Shown here: in pieces, positions 5,388 through 7,601 of the stretch | Layout of the letters: each line of letters opens with the position of its first letter | How positions within the stretch are numbered: position 1 is the first letter of the stretch | DNA from: Bacillota bacterium | Lineage (GTDB): Bacteria > Bacillota > GCA-003054495 > Carboxydocellales > JAJZTU01 | Direction of reading: 5' to 3' | Assembly: GCA_021848765.1 (NCBI GenBank) | Contig: JAJZTU010000165.1 | Span: forward strand, 1 to 7,601 | Length of the DNA: 7,601 nucleotides | Position numbers and translations under genes: made by a program | Notes under the pieces: generated by a model | The model's database searches: none | What the model was told of the DNA's origin: nothing | The model's input: only the letters and a program-made list of their open reading frames with translations

Positions 5388-6556
5388 TGAATATTTGGCA
5401 GACAGTCAAATTAGCGGTGGCCGGTATCCGGGCCAACAAACTGCGCTCTTTCCTAACCATGCTGGGTGTAATCATTGGTGTGGCGGCAGTGATTGTGTTA
5501 GTATCAATAGGTGAAGGTACCAGTAAGTCAGTTACCGGGAAAATCCAGGGGTTAGGCTCCAACCTGGTAAGTATCACCATTAGAAATAATGAGACTCCGG
5601 TAAGCTTGAGTTATGATGAAATCATGGACTGGAAAGCAAGACCCGGAATCCTGGGTATTGCCCCGGTGATTAACGGTAATGTATCAGTTAAGTATGGGAA
5701 TAAAAAATATGATACCAGTCTGGAAGGTATAAACAGTGACTATGAACAGGTCCGTAACTTTCATGTCCAGCAGGGGCGGTTTGTCATCCCCACGGATTTG
5801 AGTTTCCGGCAAAAAATTGTCTTACTGGGCGCCGAAGTGGCCAGACAGTTGTTTGGACAAATAGATCCTGTAGGAGAAACGGTTAAAATAAACGGGGAGA
5901 ATTTTAAGGTAGTAGGCCTTTTGGAGGAAAAAGGAGGGGCAGCTTTTGGTTCCAATGACGACAAGGTGATGATTCCCCTGACCACGGCAGAGCGGTTGCT
6001 GAACAGTAAAGGGATACGCACCGTCTATGTCCAGGCGGCAAGTGCAGAGGATGTGGACAGTGTTGTTGCCCAACTGGATAATCTCTTGTACAAGAAAATT
6101 AAAAATACTGACGCGTACCGGGTTTTTAACCAGGCGGAGATGCTTGCTACCGTTAATCAGGTGACAGGAACCCTGACGGTGATGCTGGGGGGTATTGCCG
6201 GAATATCCCTCTTGGTCGGAGGAATTGGTATAATGAATATCATGCTGGTATCGGTTACCGAGCGGACCCGGGAAATTGGAATTCGCAAAGCTATAGGCGG
6301 AAAGAGACGGGATATCCTCCGGCAGTTTCTGATCGAGGCTCTGGTGGTCAGCAGTTCCGGCGGCGTCCTGGGCATACTTGCCGGATTGGGAGGGGCCCGC
6401 ATCATCGGTTCGGTTATGTCTATCGAGACCGGTGTTTCCCTCCAAATTATCGGTCTGGCTTTCGGGTTTGCCGTATTAGTAGGGATTGTCTTTGGAATTT
6501 ACCCGGCCAATAAAGCGGCCAAACTTAATCCGATTGAGGCTTTAAGGTTTCAATAA
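5387..6556 (+). CDS. ABC transporter permease, MacB/FtsX type
   Basis: This 389-residue membrane subunit has the MacB topology. The amphipathic N-terminus and TM1 (about 21-41) are followed by an extracytoplasmic MacB-like core domain (about 43-260) that should contact the adaptor. The C-terminal FtsX domain has TM2 (about 263-288), TM3 (about 315-342) and TM4 (about 352-374). The cytoplasmic loop after TM2, TERTREIGIRKAIGGKRRDI (291-310), is the conserved coupling segment that meets the ATPase. The C-terminal NPIEALRFQ is the usual family ending. Length is normal and nothing is missing. In this fold the ATPase is a separate protein, unlike the fused E. coli MacB. The same fold serves LolCE and antimicrobial-peptide exporters, but the adaptor upstream favours a MacAB-like or YknXYZ-like exporter. 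Substrate unknown. Confidence 0.94.
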   Translation: MNIWQTVKLAVAGIRANKLRSFLTMLGVIIGVAAVIVLVSIGEGTSKSVTGKIQGLGSNLVSITIRNNETPVSLSYDEIMDWKARPGILGIAPVINGNVSVKYGNKKYDTSLEGINSDYEQVRNFHVQQGRFVIPTDLSFRQKIVLLGAEVARQLFGQIDPVGETVKINGENFKVVGLLEEKGGAAFGSNDDKVMIPLTTAERLLNSKGIRTVYVQAASAEDVDSVVAQLDNLLYKKIKNTDAYRVFNQAEMLATVNQVTGTLTVMLGGIAGISLLVGGIGIMNIMLVSVTERTREIGIRKAIGGKRRDILRQFLIEALVVSSSGGVLGILAGLGGARIIGSVMSIETGVSLQIIGLAFGFAVLVGIVFGIYPANKAAKLNPIEALRFQ

Positions 6557-6558
6557 GC

Positions 6559-6564
6559 AAGGAG
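6559..6564 (+). promoter_or_regulatory. Shine-Dalgarno of the sensor kinase gene
   Basis: AAGGAG begins 3 bases after the permease stop and lies 9 bases before ATG 6574. The 17-base gap contains no terminator or promoter, placing the kinase in the same operon as the pump. Confidence 0.75.
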
Positions 6565-6573
6565 TGGCGCCAA

Positions 6574-7601
6574 ATGAAGCCGATTTTCAAAAAAACCCTG
6601 GGGTTTCAAATCGGAACTATCGTTGCGGTGGTTTTAGTCATTTTACTGGTGGCCTTTCTCTCCCTGAGCCTGGCATCTGCCCGGTATGACCAGGAAGTAT
6701 TGGCGGATAAACAGGAGAAACTAAAAGTAACCAGCGAGGGTTTAAGCAGGGGCTTGGCTGGTTTTATTGAAAAAGGGCAAAGTCCCCGGGAGCTTAAAGA
6801 CTACTTTGAGAACCAGGCCGAAGTTATAATCAGCGCCAATCCCAGGGTAATTATCGGGTTGTACTTGCCGGAGATGGGTCATAACCTTATCTACGGAGAA
6901 CTGTCCAGAGCCAACCGGTTTTTATTTTTTCGCCAACAGTCTGAGGAGCAGGAAGGTACCCAGTTCTTTGGGATTAAAGTTTCCACCATCAAAGAGAGCA
7001 AAACCTTTATCAAGGACGGTCCGGGCGGGGTCTTTGTGGGCAGGGCCCAGCCCATTATGGCCGGCGAGCGGGTAACGGGTGTTGTGCTAATTGCCGAACA
7101 TGTCCGGGACGGCGTTAGCCTGGTTCGCTTAATCATCAAAATTCTTCTGTTTGTAGTACCGGTATCATTGATCGTAGGTACGGCAGCAACCTTTTGGGTC
7201 TTGACCCGTTTAAAGCGCGGGGTCCGGCAAATTACTTCCGGCTTAGCCGCCATGGAAAAAGACACCGGTTTCCGGTTAGCTCCCCCGGCCAGCGATGAAC
7301 TGGGAGAAATCTCGGCAGCTATTAATAAGATGGCTGATGCGGTAGAGCAGAAGCTGGTCCTGGAAGAGCAGTTGGAAAGGTCCCACCGGTTGGCGGCCCT
7401 GGGCCGCCTGGTAGCGGGAGTGGCTCATGAAATCCGCAATCCTCTGGGAATAATGAAAGCCACTGTCCAGGTGATGCAGGATGAATTCGGCCAACAGCGC
7501 CAAATGCAGGAGTATCTGGCTGTGCTAAATGAACAGGTTGAACGGCAGAATAAAATAATCCGGGAACTTCTCGACTATGCCAAGCCGGTCCCGCCGATTT
7601 T
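6574..7601 (+). CDS. membrane sensor histidine kinase, NtrB/ZraS class, 3'-truncated by window edge
   Basis: The frame from ATG 6574 is open to the right edge and shows 342 residues; the ATP-binding catalytic domain is cut off. TM1 is at about 14-35 and TM2 at about 186-210, enclosing an extracytoplasmic sensor of about 150 residues. Its end (VFVGRAQPIMAGERVTGVV, 153-171) resembles Cache-type sensor domains. A HAMP linker (about 211-262) with DELGEI (241-246) follows. The dimerisation/phosphoacceptor helix is RLAALGRLVAGVAHEIRNPLG (272-292) with H285 as the predicted phosphorylated histidine (codon 7426-7428). This H-box is typical of NtrB, AtoS and ZraS kinases, whose partners are usually sigma-54-activating response regulators, in agreement with the operon's own promoter. 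The signal is unknown. A role in sensing pump substrate or envelope stress is inference from context. Confidence 0.92.
   Translation, partial: MKPIFKKTLGFQIGTIVAVVLVILLVAFLSLSLASARYDQEVLADKQEKLKVTSEGLSRGLAGFIEKGQSPRELKDYFENQAEVIISANPRVIIGLYLPEMGHNLIYGELSRANRFLFFRQQSEEQEGTQFFGIKVSTIKESKTFIKDGPGGVFVGRAQPIMAGERVTGVVLIAEHVRDGVSLVRLIIKILLFVVPVSLIVGTAATFWVLTRLKRGVRQITSGLAAMEKDTGFRLAPPASDELGEISAAINKMADAVEQKLVLEEQLERSHRLAALGRLVAGVAHEIRNPLGIMKATVQVMQDEFGQQRQMQEYLAVLNEQVERQNKIIRELLDYAKPVPPI

Noticed and set aside
5822..6445. 207-codon open frame on the minus strand within the permease gene
   Set aside because: It lies wholly antisense to a complete, well-conserved permease gene, its translation resembles no family I recognise, and it looks like a by-product of the sense codons.
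1..7601. CRISPR arrays, tRNA or rRNA genes, insertion sequences or phage genes
   Set aside because: I saw no regularly spaced repeats, no cloverleaf-like sequence, no transposase or integrase motifs, and no terminal inverted repeats.

Overview
The window looks like a chromosomal segment from an anaerobic Firmicute, perhaps of the Desulfotomaculum/Pelotomaculum/Moorella type. This is inferred from the tungsten-type aldehyde:ferredoxin oxidoreductase, strong Shine-Dalgarno sequences, a GTG start, a U-tract intrinsic terminator and moderate GC content. No rRNA or other taxonomic marker is present, so the assignment is tentative. All recognised genes lie on the + strand.

Left part (1-2732), metabolic. 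The 3' five-sixths or so of an aldehyde:ferredoxin oxidoreductase (AOR) gene runs in from the left edge. It carries the 4Fe-4S cysteines and both pterin-binding motifs. After a 107-base gap comes a complete NAD(P)-dependent enzyme of the ornithine cyclodeaminase/mu-crystallin superfamily, which lacks the signature of true ornithine cyclodeaminases. A very clear rho-independent terminator at 2689-2732 closes this part.

Middle (2733-2987), regulatory. This 255-base region has no gene. It holds a textbook sigma-54 (-24/-12) promoter at 2874-2889, upstream dyads at the distance expected for enhancer sites, and a nested repeat/hairpin just downstream of the predicted transcription start.

Right part (2988-7601), one operon. 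It encodes a membrane-anchored efflux adaptor whose whole lipoyl/hairpin/beta-barrel module is duplicated in tandem, a MacB/LolD-type ABC ATPase, a MacB/FtsX-type permease (start overlapping the ATPase stop by one base), and a membrane sensor histidine kinase cut by the right edge. The kinase has the H-box of the NtrB/ZraS class, whose partners are normally sigma-54-activating response regulators.

The most interesting reading is a self-contained circuit. A sigma-54 promoter drives a tripartite-like export pump together with its own envelope-sensing NtrB-class kinase. A sigma-54 activator gene is predicted immediately beyond the right edge. The exported substrate and the sensed signal cannot be told from the sequence.
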